Of a stretch of 64,000 nucleotides of DNA, positions 9,664-18,071 are shown piece after piece; positions within the stretch are counted from its first letter, which is position 1, and every line of letters begins with the position of its first letter. A model generated the notes under the pieces. That model saw only the letters and a list, made by a program, of their open reading frames with translations. It had not been told where the DNA came from and did not search any database. The position numbers and the translations under genes are program-made. The stretch spans positions 62,001 through 126,000 of the forward strand of contig PNJU01000007.1 of assembly GCA_013822015.1 (NCBI GenBank), given 5' to 3'. The DNA is from Candidatus Puniceispirillum sp. Its GTDB lineage: Bacteria; Pseudomonadota; Alphaproteobacteria; Caedimonadales; UBA1908.

Positions 9664-11685
9664 ATGCAGCCGTCGCCACAACCCCACGCCCCCCCTTTGC
9701 TCAAGGACGCCGCCACAGCTGTGCGCATCTTAGCCATGGACGCCGTTGAGGCGGCAAAGTCAGGACACCCCGGCATGCCCATGGGTATGGCAGACGTGGC
9801 CAGTGTCCTTTTTGGAAAGTTCCTGCGCATTAATCCTCAAGATCCTTTGTGGCCGGACCGTGACCGCTTTGTGCTGTCTGCCGGGCACGGGTCCATGCTG
9901 CTTTACGCCCTGAACTACCTGTCGGGGTATGAGGGGATGACCCTCCAGGCCCTGCGCACCTTCCGCCAGCTGGGCAGTGCTGCGGCAGGTCATCCAGAAG
10001 TACACCCCACCCTTGGCATCGAGACCACCACAGGCCCCTTGGGGCAAGGCTTTGCCAATGCCGTCGGCATGGCTTTGGCGGAGAAAATGCTGCGCGCAAG
10101 CTACGGCGACGCCCTTGTTTGCCACAAAACCTACGCCATTGTCGGGGATGGGTGTTTGATGGAGGGCATTGCCCAGGAGGCCCTGTCTCTGGCAGGACAC
10201 TTGAAGCTTTCTAACCTCATTGTCCTTTTTGATGACAACCACATCTCCATTGACGGCAAAACGTCCCTGTCCATGTCCGATGACACGAGGGCACGCTTTC
10301 TTGCCGGCGGATGGCAGGTGGAGGCCATTGACGGCCATGATATGGCACACATTGAGGCCGCCCTGGCAAAGGCCCAAATGGCCACCAAGCCAACCCTCAT
10401 TGCGTGTCGCACCACCATCGGATACGGCGCCCCCACAAAAGCGGGCACACATGGTGTCCACGGCTCTCCCCTTGGAAAGGACGAATGTGCGGCGGTGCGA
10501 GAGGCCTTGGGGTGGGACCATCCCCCCTTTGAAATCCCAGATGAACTGCTTGGGGCCTGGCGCGCAAACTTGACGGCGCGTGTGTCCCCCCACTACAACG
10601 CGTGGCAGGAGCGCCTGGCACAAATGGACTTCCATGTACGTGAGGCCTTCTCGCGCACCGTGAGTGGAGATTTGGACCCCGCGTGGCAAGGGGCGCTGCG
10701 CAGCCACAAAGAAAGCCTTCTTGCCCTGCGCCCAAGCCTTGCCACACGCCAGGCTTCCGGAGACGTGCTGGACGTTCTCACCCCTCACCTGCCCCAGCTT
10801 TTGGGAGGGTCAGCGGACCTGACAGGCTCCAACAATACCCTCGCCAAAGGGGTTAAGGCCATCACCCCCGATGACTTCTCGGGACGCTACATTCACTACG
10901 GCGTACGCGAACACGCCATGGCAGCCCTCATGAACGGCCTTGCCCTCCACGGCGGCTTTGTGCCCTTTGGGGGGACGTTCCTTGTGTTTTCGGACTATTG
11001 CCGCCCCAGCATGCGCTTGGCTGCCCTCATGGGTGTGCGGGTCATCTATGTGATGACCCACGATTCCATCGGCCTTGGAGAAGACGGGCCCACGCACCAG
11101 CCCATTGAGCATTTGGCGAGCCTGCGCGCTATTCCCCATATGCAGGTCCTGCGCCCCTGTGACGCCGTGGAGGTGGCCGAGTGCTGGGAGATTGCCCTTG
11201 AGACACAGGGACCAAGTGTCTTGGCGCTAACACGCCAGGCCCTGCCTCTTCTGCGGGAAGACAAGACGCCTCAAAATCTCACCAAACAAGGGGCTTACGT
11301 GGTGCGTGAGGCAAGCCACGATCACCGCGTGACACTTTTGGCCACGGGCTCAGAAGTGGCGCTGGCCGTCGAAGTGAGAGGGCTTCTTGAGGCCCAAGGC
11401 ATAGGGGCACGTGTTGTGTCCATCCCCGCCACAAACCTCTTTGACGCCCAGCCAAGCGAGGTCAAAGCGCAGCTCCTTGCCCCCCACACCCTGCGGATCG
11501 CCATTGAAGCCGCCAGCCCCTTTGGATGGGAAAAGTATGTTGGGGAAGAGGGTCTCATTTGTGGGATCTCCTCCTTCGGGGCCAGCGCGCCCTACCAGAC
11601 CCTTTACGCACATTTTGGCCTGACACCGGGGGCGATTCACGCTAAGATCGTGGACAAATTAGAAGATAAGAAAACACAAAAATAA
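9664..11685 (+). CDS. tkt: Transketolase
   Basis: Transfers two-carbon ketol units between sugar phosphates in the pentose phosphate pathway (EC 2.2.1.1), using thiamine diphosphate and Mg. 673 residues, the normal length. Start ATG at 9664 with GTGAGGA upstream. N-terminal GHPGMPMGMADV (about 36-47); ThDP motif from GDGCLMEG (about 161) to DDNHISIDG; pyrimidine-domain motif GLGEDGPTHQPIEHL (about 470-485); C-terminal domain with TGSEVALAVEV. Twelve bases separate it from gap, so the two are probably co-transcribed, linking pentose phosphates to lower glycolysis. Confidence 0.95.
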   Translation: MQPSPQPHAPPLLKDAATAVRILAMDAVEAAKSGHPGMPMGMADVASVLFGKFLRINPQDPLWPDRDRFVLSAGHGSMLLYALNYLSGYEGMTLQALRTFRQLGSAAAGHPEVHPTLGIETTTGPLGQGFANAVGMALAEKMLRASYGDALVCHKTYAIVGDGCLMEGIAQEALSLAGHLKLSNLIVLFDDNHISIDGKTSLSMSDDTRARFLAGGWQVEAIDGHDMAHIEAALAKAQMATKPTLIACRTTIGYGAPTKAGTHGVHGSPLGKDECAAVREALGWDHPPFEIPDELLGAWRANLTARVSPHYNAWQERLAQMDFHVREAFSRTVSGDLDPAWQGALRSHKESLLALRPSLATRQASGDVLDVLTPHLPQLLGGSADLTGSNNTLAKGVKAITPDDFSGRYIHYGVREHAMAALMNGLALHGGFVPFGGTFLVFSDYCRPSMRLAALMGVRVIYVMTHDSIGLGEDGPTHQPIEHLASLRAIPHMQVLRPCDAVEVAECWEIALETQGPSVLALTRQALPLLREDKTPQNLTKQGAYVVREASHDHRVTLLATGSEVALAVEVRGLLEAQGIGARVVSIPATNLFDAQPSEVKAQLLAPHTLRIAIEAASPFGWEKYVGEEGLICGISSFGASAPYQTLYAHFGLTPGAIHAKIVDKLEDKKTQK

Positions 11686-11697
11686 AGGATAAACCCT

Positions 11698-12705
11698 ATG
11701 ACAACGCGCATTGCTATTAATGGATTTGGTCGCATCGGACGCATGGTGTTTCGTGCCCTTTGTGAGCGCAAGGACAACGACCTTGAGGTTGTGGCCATCA
11801 ATGACCTAACCCCTGCCGACACCAACGTTCACCTTTTGAAGTACGATTCCGTGCACGGGGCCTTTGGTCATAGTGTCACCTTAGAGGGCGACATCCTTGT
11901 TGTGGACGCAAAGCGCGTGCGTATGCTGAGCGAAAAAAATCCCGCAAACCTGCCATGGAAGGACATGGGCGTTGACCTTGTCATGGAATGCTCTGGCGTC
12001 TTTACCTCCAAGGACTCCGCCAGCGCACACCTTGACGCCGGCGCTAAGCGCGTGTTGATCTCTGCCCCTGCCACGGGGGTTGACGCGACCATTGTGTACG
12101 GCGTTAACCACAACGTGATCACGAAGGACACGGTTGTTGTCTCCAACGCGTCTTGCACCACCAATTGCCTCGCGCCCTTGGCCAAGGTGCTCCACGACAC
12201 CTTTGGGATTGAGCATGGGTTTATGACCACCATCCACGCCTTTACGGGTGACCAGCGCTTGGTGGACACCGGCCACAAGGATCTGCGACGCGCGCGCGCA
12301 GCAACCCTTTCCATGATCCCCACTTCCACGGGTGCGGCGCGCTCCGTAGGGCTTGTGATGCCTGAGCTTGCGGGCAAGATTGACGGCTCCAGCGTACGCG
12401 TGCCCACCGCCAACGTTTCTTTTGTGGACTTCACCTTTGTCAGCAAGACCGCAACCTCAGTCAGCGCCGTCAATAACGCTTTGGAGACCGCGTCACAAGG
12501 CTTCTTGGCGGGCATTTTGCGCTATGAGGACGCGCCCCTTGTGTCCAGCGACTTCAACCACGACAGCCACAGCTCCATTGTGGACGCCCTCGAAACCCAA
12601 GTGGTGGACGCAACATTTGTGCGCGTGGCCGCATGGTACGACAACGAATGGGGCTTTTCCCAGCGCATGCTGGACACAGCTCTGGTGATGGCGCGTACCC
12701 TTTAA
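11698..12705 (+). CDS. gap: Glyceraldehyde-3-phosphate dehydrogenase, type I
   Basis: Converts glyceraldehyde 3-phosphate to 1,3-bisphosphoglycerate with NAD(P) (EC 1.2.1.12/13). 335 residues, standard for the family. NAD-binding INGFGRIGRM at 6-15; catalytic SCTTNCLAP with Cys153; HAFTGDQ near 180 holds the active-site His; WYDNEWGFSQRM near the C-terminus is the standard NAD-contact motif. ATG at 11698 follows AAAGGATAAACCCT. A strong terminator lies 20 bases after the stop. No pgk is present in the window, although it often follows gap in alphaproteobacteria. Confidence 0.96.
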   Translation: MTTRIAINGFGRIGRMVFRALCERKDNDLEVVAINDLTPADTNVHLLKYDSVHGAFGHSVTLEGDILVVDAKRVRMLSEKNPANLPWKDMGVDLVMECSGVFTSKDSASAHLDAGAKRVLISAPATGVDATIVYGVNHNVITKDTVVVSNASCTTNCLAPLAKVLHDTFGIEHGFMTTIHAFTGDQRLVDTGHKDLRRARAATLSMIPTSTGAARSVGLVMPELAGKIDGSSVRVPTANVSFVDFTFVSKTATSVSAVNNALETASQGFLAGILRYEDAPLVSSDFNHDSHSSIVDALETQVVDATFVRVAAWYDNEWGFSQRMLDTALVMARTL

Positions 12706-12720
12706 TGGATGCGCTATTGA

Positions 12721-12760
12721 TATAAAAAAGGGGGGACTCAAAAGCCCCCCCTTTTTTATA
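12721..12760 (+). terminator. Terminator between gap and the FYDLN gene
   Basis: A G6/C6 stem flanked by A-rich and T-rich arms closes an ACTCAAAA loop and is followed by T6. The A/T symmetry lets it work for both the plus-strand gap and the converging minus-strand gene. Confidence 0.85.
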
Positions 12761-12778
12761 ACGTAATGAAAAGACGCT

Positions 12779-13048
12779 TTATTCGTCTTCTTCGATATCC
12801 GCCTCAATGATGTCATCATCACCGTCGAGGGCGTCATCCTCGTCTTCTATTTCCAGATCAAAGACCTCCTCAACGGGGGCTTCGGCCTTTTGAGCGCGCC
12901 CAGAGGTCTTCACATACTTGGATGAAAACTCTTGCGCGTCAAAGGTCTTGCCGCACTTCGGGCATGTCATGGGGTCTTTGTTTAGGTCATAGAAAGGGGC
13001 ACTGCATTTGCGACAAACGCGCTTTGTGCCGAGCTTGGGGTTTACCAT
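12779..13048 (-). CDS. FYDLN-acid domain protein (TIGR02300 family)
   Basis: 89 residues. Two CxxC pairs, CRKC and CPKC, form a likely zinc ribbon around the diagnostic FYDLNKDPMTCP. A linker follows, then an almost purely acidic C-terminal tail (about 30 residues of D/E). This combination is the small alphaproteobacterial FYDLN-acid family; its role is not established. Start ATG at 13048 has AAGGAG seven bases upstream. Divergent from flgF across a 163-base gap. Confidence 0.85.
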   Translation of the reverse strand: MVNPKLGTKRVCRKCSAPFYDLNKDPMTCPKCGKTFDAQEFSSKYVKTSGRAQKAEAPVEEVFDLEIEDEDDALDGDDDIIEADIEEDE

Positions 13049-13153
13049 GTCTTACTCCTTAGAAAAAGAATCTCCTTTATGGGCTTTGCCACGACCTGGG
13101 GGGATGTGTCAAATCTTTTTATCTTGCGGGGCATTTTGGATGAAAAAGGTTAC

Positions 13154-13171
13154 TTGGCACACCCCTTGCAT
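13154..13171 (+). promoter_or_regulatory. Sigma-54-type promoter upstream of flgF
   Basis: TTGGCACACCCCTTGCAT matches the -24/-12 consensus (TGGCAC then TTGCA). The GG at 13156-13157 and GC at 13168-13169 are separated by exactly ten bases. The expected start is near 13181, about 30 bases before the flgF ATG. Confidence 0.7.
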
Positions 13172-13211
13172 ATGACACAGGCAGAATGAAACGTGAACGA
13201 GGTTAAGCACG

Positions 13212-13937
13212 ATGCTTTCAGTGGATGTAACGCTCTCCTTGGCCCAGGTCATTAAGCGCGACATGGAGGTGGTGACAAACAACATCGCCAACGCGCAAAC
13301 GGCTGGCTATAAAGGGTTTGCAACAGTCCTGAGTGAATCAAGGTGGCACCCAACACCCAAGCAAGACTATTCCTTTGTCCAGGATCTTGCCACGGTGCGC
13401 GACACATCCCTGGGTGCCTTCAAGCAAACGGGGGACCCCTTTCACCTCTACATCAATGGCCAGGGGTACTTTGCCGTACAAACCCCCCAAGGCACGCGTT
13501 ATACACGCAGCGGTGTTTTTACCCTCGATAACCTCAACCAAATCGTCACCGCCCAAGGATACCCTGTGATGGATACCAGCAACTCTCCCATTGTGTTGCC
13601 CGAAGGTGTCTTCAATATCTCCATCGGCAAGGACGGCACCATTACTGACGGCGAAGATAACATTGGCACTGTTGGTCGCTTTTCCATACCAGCAGGCGCA
13701 AATCTCACCGATGAGGCAGGCTCCCTCATTAACACCGACATGCCAGCTGTGCTCGACGAAGAGATCCCTGTGCTCCAGCACGGATACGAAGCCTCCAACG
13801 TTAACACAGTGGTGGAGACCACAAAGCTCATGTCTCTCCTGCGCGCCTACCAGCAAGCTCAAAGCTATATCGAGGCCCAAAGTAAGCTTCAGTCTCAAAT
13901 GGCTCAACAACTCATTAAAATTGCGCCCGCCGCATAA
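13212..13937 (+). CDS. flgF: Flagellar basal-body rod protein FlgF
   Basis: Proximal rod subunit, exported through the flagellar type III apparatus. 241 residues. The N-terminal rod signature VTNNIANAQTAGYKGF is at about residues 24-39. Central GDPFHLYINGQGYFAVQTPQGTRYTRSG is split between F-type rod features, and the C-terminal heptad helix ends SYIEAQSKLQSQMAQQL. ATG at 13212. First gene of flgF-flgG-flgA-flgH, the standard alphaproteobacterial order, 15 bases before flgG. The sigma-54-type site at 13154 suggests class-II-like flagellar control. Confidence 0.93.
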   Translation: MLSVDVTLSLAQVIKRDMEVVTNNIANAQTAGYKGFATVLSESRWHPTPKQDYSFVQDLATVRDTSLGAFKQTGDPFHLYINGQGYFAVQTPQGTRYTRSGVFTLDNLNQIVTAQGYPVMDTSNSPIVLPEGVFNISIGKDGTITDGEDNIGTVGRFSIPAGANLTDEAGSLINTDMPAVLDEEIPVLQHGYEASNVNTVVETTKLMSLLRAYQQAQSYIEAQSKLQSQMAQQLIKIAPAA

Positions 13938-13952
13938 CGAAAGGAAAACTCA

Positions 13953-14744
13953 ATGACTTCCATCGCCCTTGCCAACTCCGCCTCAGGCGCACAAGCTGCA
14001 CAAAACAATGTGGATGTGATCGCAAACAACATCGCCAACATGAAAACCGCCGGCCACAAAGAGCGCCTTGCCCTTTTCTCAACCCTCATGTCCATTGGCA
14101 AGGACCGCGTGGGAAGCCTCTCAGACTCCTCAGGCACCGTGGTCCCTGTGGGCGTTCAAATCGGTCTTGGTGTGCAGCTGCAGGCTGTGACCCCCATCAT
14201 GACCCAGGGAAATCCCGTACAAACGGATAACCCTTACCACATTGCCATCCAAGGAAGCGGGTATTTTCAGATTGAAAAACCCAATGGCGACACGGCCTAT
14301 ACCCGCGCTGGTACTTTTGAGGTCAACGCCGATGGTAACCTTGTGACCCAAGAAGGATTTCTCCTCACGCCCACCATCACCATTCCCCAGGATGCCCTAT
14401 GGGTCAAGATTGATGCAAGCGGTGAGGTCAGCGCAAAAATCCCCGGCAATATCACACCCCAGGTTTTGGGACAAATTACGCTGGCATCCTTCGCCAACCC
14501 CGCAGGCCTTGAGGCCCAAGATGGAAACCTTTTCCTTGAAACACCTGCCTCTGGCGCACCCATCATAGGCAATCCCGCATCCGATGGATACGGAAAGCTT
14601 CTCCAGAACTGGTACGAGGGATCAAACGTCAACTCCGTTGTGGCCATCACCAGCCTCATTGAAGCCCAGCGCGCCTTTGAGCTGAACGTCAAGGCCGCCA
14701 AGGCCGAAGACGAGATGGAAGCAGCCCTCAACTCAATCGTGTAA
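13953..14744 (+). CDS. flgG: Flagellar distal rod protein FlgG
   Basis: Distal rod subunit linking the rod to the hook. 263 residues, typical length. IANNIANMKTAGHKERLA near residue 24 is the rod signature. The middle has NPYHIAIQGSGYFQIEKP, and the C-terminus has WYEGSNVNSVVAITSLIEAQRAFELN, the conserved FlgG/FlgE end. GAAAGGAAAACTCA precedes the ATG. Sits 15 bases after flgF and 11 before flgA. Confidence 0.94.
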   Translation: MTSIALANSASGAQAAQNNVDVIANNIANMKTAGHKERLALFSTLMSIGKDRVGSLSDSSGTVVPVGVQIGLGVQLQAVTPIMTQGNPVQTDNPYHIAIQGSGYFQIEKPNGDTAYTRAGTFEVNADGNLVTQEGFLLTPTITIPQDALWVKIDASGEVSAKIPGNITPQVLGQITLASFANPAGLEAQDGNLFLETPASGAPIIGNPASDGYGKLLQNWYEGSNVNSVVAITSLIEAQRAFELNVKAAKAEDEMEAALNSIV

Positions 14745-14755
14745 GGATCAGCCCC

Positions 14756-15556
14756 ATGATGAAGCACCTGATCGCCTGCTGCGGCGCCCTTGTCTTGGCG
14801 GGAGAAGTACAAGCCCTGCGCACCCTGAAGGACCTCGACGTCTTGGCCAAAGAGTTCGCCCAAGAGGCAGAGCCCGAGGCCCCCCTCCCACACGAGAGCG
14901 TGCGTCTCATCAGCCTTGATCAGCAAACGCTTGCGCCCCTTCTGGAAGAAGCCTGTCACGGGACCCTTGGCGATGACGCGCTCAGCGTTCAGTGCGAAGG
15001 CTTTCCCAAAATTCCCGAAGGCTTTGAGGGGACGCTGCAAGTCCTGGCCTTTTCTCCCAATGAATCAAAGTCTCGCTTTGTGGCAACCTTGGGCTTTGAT
15101 GGCGGCGAGATCACCGTGAAAGGACGCCTATGCCCCACGGTCCAGGTACCCGTGCTCACGCGCCATGTGCCGGGTGGCGAAGCCATCACCCTTGAAGATC
15201 TTGAGTGGAAAAGAATACCCAGCCGCCAGGTGCTACGCACAACCTTAACCCGCACTGAAGAGATCATTGGGTGTTTTCCTCGCTCGGCTGGCCTTAAAAT
15301 AGGTGCACCCCTGCGTAAAGGTGACCTTGAACGCCCCCTTCTGGTCAAGCGAGGGGAAGGCGTGATCTTACGCGCCGCCAGCGGGCGACTGTCCATTGAC
15401 ATGCAAGGCACCTCATTTGAAAATGGCGAGAAAGGCCAACGTATTCGGGTGCTTAATCCCGTTAGCCGGCGCACGCTCTACGCGGTTGTGGTGGGCCCTC
15501 ACCAAGTTGAGGTGGAAAGCACGATGCGTCTGGCCCAAGAAGGAGTCGTCCAATGA
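14756..15556 (+). CDS. flgA: Flagellar P-ring assembly chaperone FlgA
   Basis: Periplasmic chaperone needed for P-ring formation by FlgI. 266 residues with a short signal peptide, MMKHLIACCGALVLAGEVQA. The SAF-type core lies in the second half: VPVLTRHVPGGEAITLEDL, then IGCFPRSAGLKIGAPLRKGDL, then VKRGEGVILRAASGRLSI and ending RIRVLNPVSRRTLYAVV. Each phrase is the expected FlgA motif. Overlaps flgH by four bases (ATGA), so the two are translationally coupled. No flgI in the window. Confidence 0.88.
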   Translation: MMKHLIACCGALVLAGEVQALRTLKDLDVLAKEFAQEAEPEAPLPHESVRLISLDQQTLAPLLEEACHGTLGDDALSVQCEGFPKIPEGFEGTLQVLAFSPNESKSRFVATLGFDGGEITVKGRLCPTVQVPVLTRHVPGGEAITLEDLEWKRIPSRQVLRTTLTRTEEIIGCFPRSAGLKIGAPLRKGDLERPLLVKRGEGVILRAASGRLSIDMQGTSFENGEKGQRIRVLNPVSRRTLYAVVVGPHQVEVESTMRLAQEGVVQ

Positions 15557-16308
15557 CCCATCATCATTCACCACGCGTGGTTCTTCTTATTGGTGTGAGC
15601 CTAGCGAGCCTTCACCTCACAGGCTGCAAAACAGCTGAACAGCTGTCGCGCGTAGGCGAGCAGCCCGTCATCACCCACGTGCAGGACCCCACAAAGGCGC
15701 CTGACTACCAACCCGTGACCATGCCCATGCCCGCACCCCAGGTAACCCCAACACGCGTGAACTCCTTGTGGCAAACGGGCGCCAAAGGCTTTTTCAAGGA
15801 TCAACGCGCCTGCCGCGTGGGAGATATCCTCACGGTCATTGTGAATATGGACGATAAGGCGGACATCTCCAACACCACCACGCGTTCACGTAAAACCACA
15901 GAAAACATGAATGCTGGTCATATTTTTGGCCTTGAGGCGGGATTAACCAGCGCAGGTATTGCCGACCCCTCTAAACTTGTGGGCCTTTCAAACAACCCCA
16001 CCCATTCAGGGACAGGCACCGTCAGCCGCAGCGAGAAAATCACCATGAAAGTGGCCGCCACCATCACCCAAAGTCTGCCCAATGGCAATCTCGTCATTGC
16101 AGGGCGTCAAGAGGTGCGCGTTAACTATGAAGTGCGTGATATGATTATTCAGGGTGTTGTGCGCCAGGAAGACATCTCTTCGGCCAACACCATACCTTAC
16201 GAAAAAGTAGCAGAAGCACGCTTCTCTTACGGCGGGCGCGGCCAGATTGATGATATGCAGCAGCCGCCTTACGGCCAGCAGGTCCTCAACGCCATCTCAC
16301 CGTTCTAG
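15553..16308 (+). CDS. flgH: Flagellar L-ring protein FlgH (lipoprotein)
   Basis: Outer-membrane L-ring subunit. 251 residues. Lipoprotein signal with lipobox LTGC, acylated Cys25. Motifs: NSLWQTGAKGFFKDQRACRVGD, ILTVIVNMDDKADISN, and the C-terminal LVIAGRQEVRVNYEVRD region followed by VRQEDISSANTIPYEKVAEARFSYGGRGQI, all FlgH hallmarks. Starts inside the end of flgA and closes the operon; a terminator follows. The presence of an L-ring gene implies a Gram-negative outer membrane. Confidence 0.94.
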   Translation: MTHHHSPRVVLLIGVSLASLHLTGCKTAEQLSRVGEQPVITHVQDPTKAPDYQPVTMPMPAPQVTPTRVNSLWQTGAKGFFKDQRACRVGDILTVIVNMDDKADISNTTTRSRKTTENMNAGHIFGLEAGLTSAGIADPSKLVGLSNNPTHSGTGTVSRSEKITMKVAATITQSLPNGNLVIAGRQEVRVNYEVRDMIIQGVVRQEDISSANTIPYEKVAEARFSYGGRGQIDDMQQPPYGQQVLNAISPF

Positions 16309-16332
16309 GGTGTTTTGGCACGAAGAAGGGAC

Positions 16333-16370
16333 AAGGCGGATTTTTCACGGATAAAAGTCCGCCTTTTTCT
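16333..16370 (+). terminator. Terminator after flgH
   Basis: AAGGCGGA at 16333-16340 pairs with TCCGCCTT at 16358-16365 around a 17-base loop; T5 follows. Confidence 0.7.
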
Positions 16371-16454
16371 GCCTTTTTGGATAAGTTCGTCGTCGTTTGG
16401 TGCGCCTTCCCTTCCCATAATAGGGGTATGTTTTATTTCTGTTACGAGAAAACA

Positions 16455-17108
16455 ATGACTTTGTGCCTCTATTTTGATGATACCTCATGGCTGACATGCG
16501 ACGCGACCGTCGTGGGCCACATGCCCCTGGGGGCAGGAACAGCGATCATCCTTGACCAAACCCTCTTCCATCCCCAGGGAGGGGGGCAGCCCGCAGACAA
16601 GGGTTTTGTTTCATGGGATGGGGAACAAGCGGACCTCACCCACGTACGTTTGGACGGGGAAACCATTCTCCACGAAATGGGGGCTTCTGATCCTGTCCCA
16701 CCCATTGGCACACGCATCACGTGCCATGTTGATGGACCCTGGCGGGAGATTTGTGCACGCACCCACACGGCCGCTCACCTCATTGCCCACGTTGTGGCAG
16801 GCCTTGTGCCCAACGCCCGTCCCGTGCGCGCCCATGCCTTCCCCCATGGGGCTTATGTGACCTTTGAAGGAGACATGTCCGCGTTTGATCAGACGCGCTT
16901 TGAGGCGGCCCTCCAAGGGGCAACTTCCCATAATCTTTCCATAGAAGCGTTTACAGATGGCGGCATTCGTCATGTAAAAATTGGGGACTTCCCCCCCACC
17001 CCCTGTGGCGGCACCCATGTGACACGCACTGGGGATATTGGCAAGGTGCGCCTTACGCGGGTAAAGTTAAAGCAGGATAGGATAAGCCTGTTTTTCGAGG
17101 TCACATGA
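16455..17108 (+). CDS. alaX: Stand-alone alanyl-tRNA editing protein AlaX
   Basis: Hydrolyses mischarged Ser- or Gly-tRNA(Ala) in trans. 217 residues from the ATG at 16455 (CGAGAA upstream). In-frame codons reach back to 16377, but the extra part is hydrophobic and not family-like. Domain II-like N-terminus with LFHPQGGGQPADKG, then zinc motif HTAAHL near residue 103 and CGGTHVTRTGDIG near 183, which together give the His/His/Cys/His zinc site of AlaRS editing domains. No alanyl synthetase domain is attached. Overlaps the next gene by four bases. Confidence 0.9.
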   Translation: MTLCLYFDDTSWLTCDATVVGHMPLGAGTAIILDQTLFHPQGGGQPADKGFVSWDGEQADLTHVRLDGETILHEMGASDPVPPIGTRITCHVDGPWREICARTHTAAHLIAHVVAGLVPNARPVRAHAFPHGAYVTFEGDMSAFDQTRFEAALQGATSHNLSIEAFTDGGIRHVKIGDFPPTPCGGTHVTRTGDIGKVRLTRVKLKQDRISLFFEVT

Positions 17109-17875
17109 GTTACGCGTCCCTGTTTGATCCCCAAGCGCCCATGACCGTCGCCGTTGACGCGGCAAAGGGGCTCTTCACCTTAGAAGAGAAGGGATTGTTG
17201 CGTCACATGCGCTTGAGCGCTCCCATGGCCAGGGTTTTGTGGGCGCTTTTTGAGGCGCACCCCGGTTTCCTCACCTATGGCGCGTGTGGGGATATCCTGC
17301 GCACCCACAACCTGCATATTCCCGATAACCCCCGCATCCACCGCCACATGAGTGCCCTGCGGCGCCTGCTAACAGACTTTGACCCACGCCTTGAGGATTT
17401 GATTGTCAACCAGCGCGGCGCTGGGTACGCACTTCACGAGCGCCTCCAAAACCGTGACGGCTTTTCCCAAGACCGGGACAACGATCTCTATAGCGATCCC
17501 GTTCTTGGCCCCACCCTCCAAGACCTTGACGCTTTGGTGCAAGAAGCTGCGGCGCTGGCCAGGATCCTGCACGTTGCACCTCACCCAATGGGATTTGTCC
17601 TCGATACAAGCCGCCACACCCAGAAAATCAGCGACCTGTTAGACAGACACACGAGGCTCCACCAGGACATAAAAGCGACGCTGTCTCTCCACCCCCATGA
17701 AATGATGGCCCTGCGCCTAGACGCCCTCATGTCAAAGCTCGCCACATATATCGGCATGGCGCGCCTGTGCGCCTACCCCATCACCCAGACCCAGTGGACC
17801 CAGTGGTACACCCAGGAAGTGGGCGCTCTCCTCATGGACATCAAGAAGTGCGTGGGTTTTGTCAGGCAAGGGTGA
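17105..17875 (+). CDS. Winged-helix (trans_reg_C type) DNA-binding protein
   Basis: 256 residues. Residues about 30-105 match the OmpR/PhoB effector fold: LSAPMARVLWALFEAHPG, then HRHMSALRRLL (recognition helix) and LIVNQRGAGYALHE, the wing with the usual RG-GY. No receiver domain comes before it, and the C-terminal 135 residues are helical and not recognised. The ATGA overlap with alaX argues for one operon, and the tRNA-Ser gene follows 67 bases later. Likely a transcription factor with an unknown input; the target is not evident. Confidence 0.7.
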   Translation: MSYASLFDPQAPMTVAVDAAKGLFTLEEKGLLRHMRLSAPMARVLWALFEAHPGFLTYGACGDILRTHNLHIPDNPRIHRHMSALRRLLTDFDPRLEDLIVNQRGAGYALHERLQNRDGFSQDRDNDLYSDPVLGPTLQDLDALVQEAAALARILHVAPHPMGFVLDTSRHTQKISDLLDRHTRLHQDIKATLSLHPHEMMALRLDALMSKLATYIGMARLCAYPITQTQWTQWYTQEVGALLMDIKKCVGFVRQG

Positions 17876-17904
17876 AGAATAAATCGTTCTTCACGTTTCA
17901 GCCC

Positions 17905-17933
17905 TTGATTTTCTCGTCCAACTCCGATAGACA
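17905..17933 (+). promoter_or_regulatory. Promoter of tRNA-Ser
   Basis: TTGATT at 17905-17910, 17-base spacer, TAGACA at 17928-17933, ten bases before the tRNA. This uses the same -10 hexamer as the paralogue promoters at 330 and 2500. Confidence 0.6.
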
Positions 17934-17942
17934 AGAGGGATT

Positions 17943-18033
17943 GGAGAGGTGGCCGAGTGGTTGAAGGCGCACGCCTGGAAAGTGTGTATACGGTAATCCC
18001 GTATCGAGGGTTCGAATCCCTCTCTCTCCGCCA
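17943..18033 (+). tRNA. tRNA-Ser(GGA)
   Basis: Class II tRNA of 91 bases. The acceptor GGAGAGG pairs with TCTCTCC (one G-T pair). The anticodon loop CTGGAAA gives GGA. A long variable arm is built on TACGG/CCGTA, the T arm is GAGGG-TTCGAAT-CCCTC, and the 3' GCCA is encoded. Confidence 0.94.
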
Positions 18034-18071
18034 GACTTTTTTCTTAAGATCGTGATTGTTCATCAAGGTAT

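Noticed and set aside
9760-10788. 342-codon minus-strand frame inside tkt
   Set aside because: Runs opposite the conserved ThDP domain; G/C-rich third positions produce long open shadows here.
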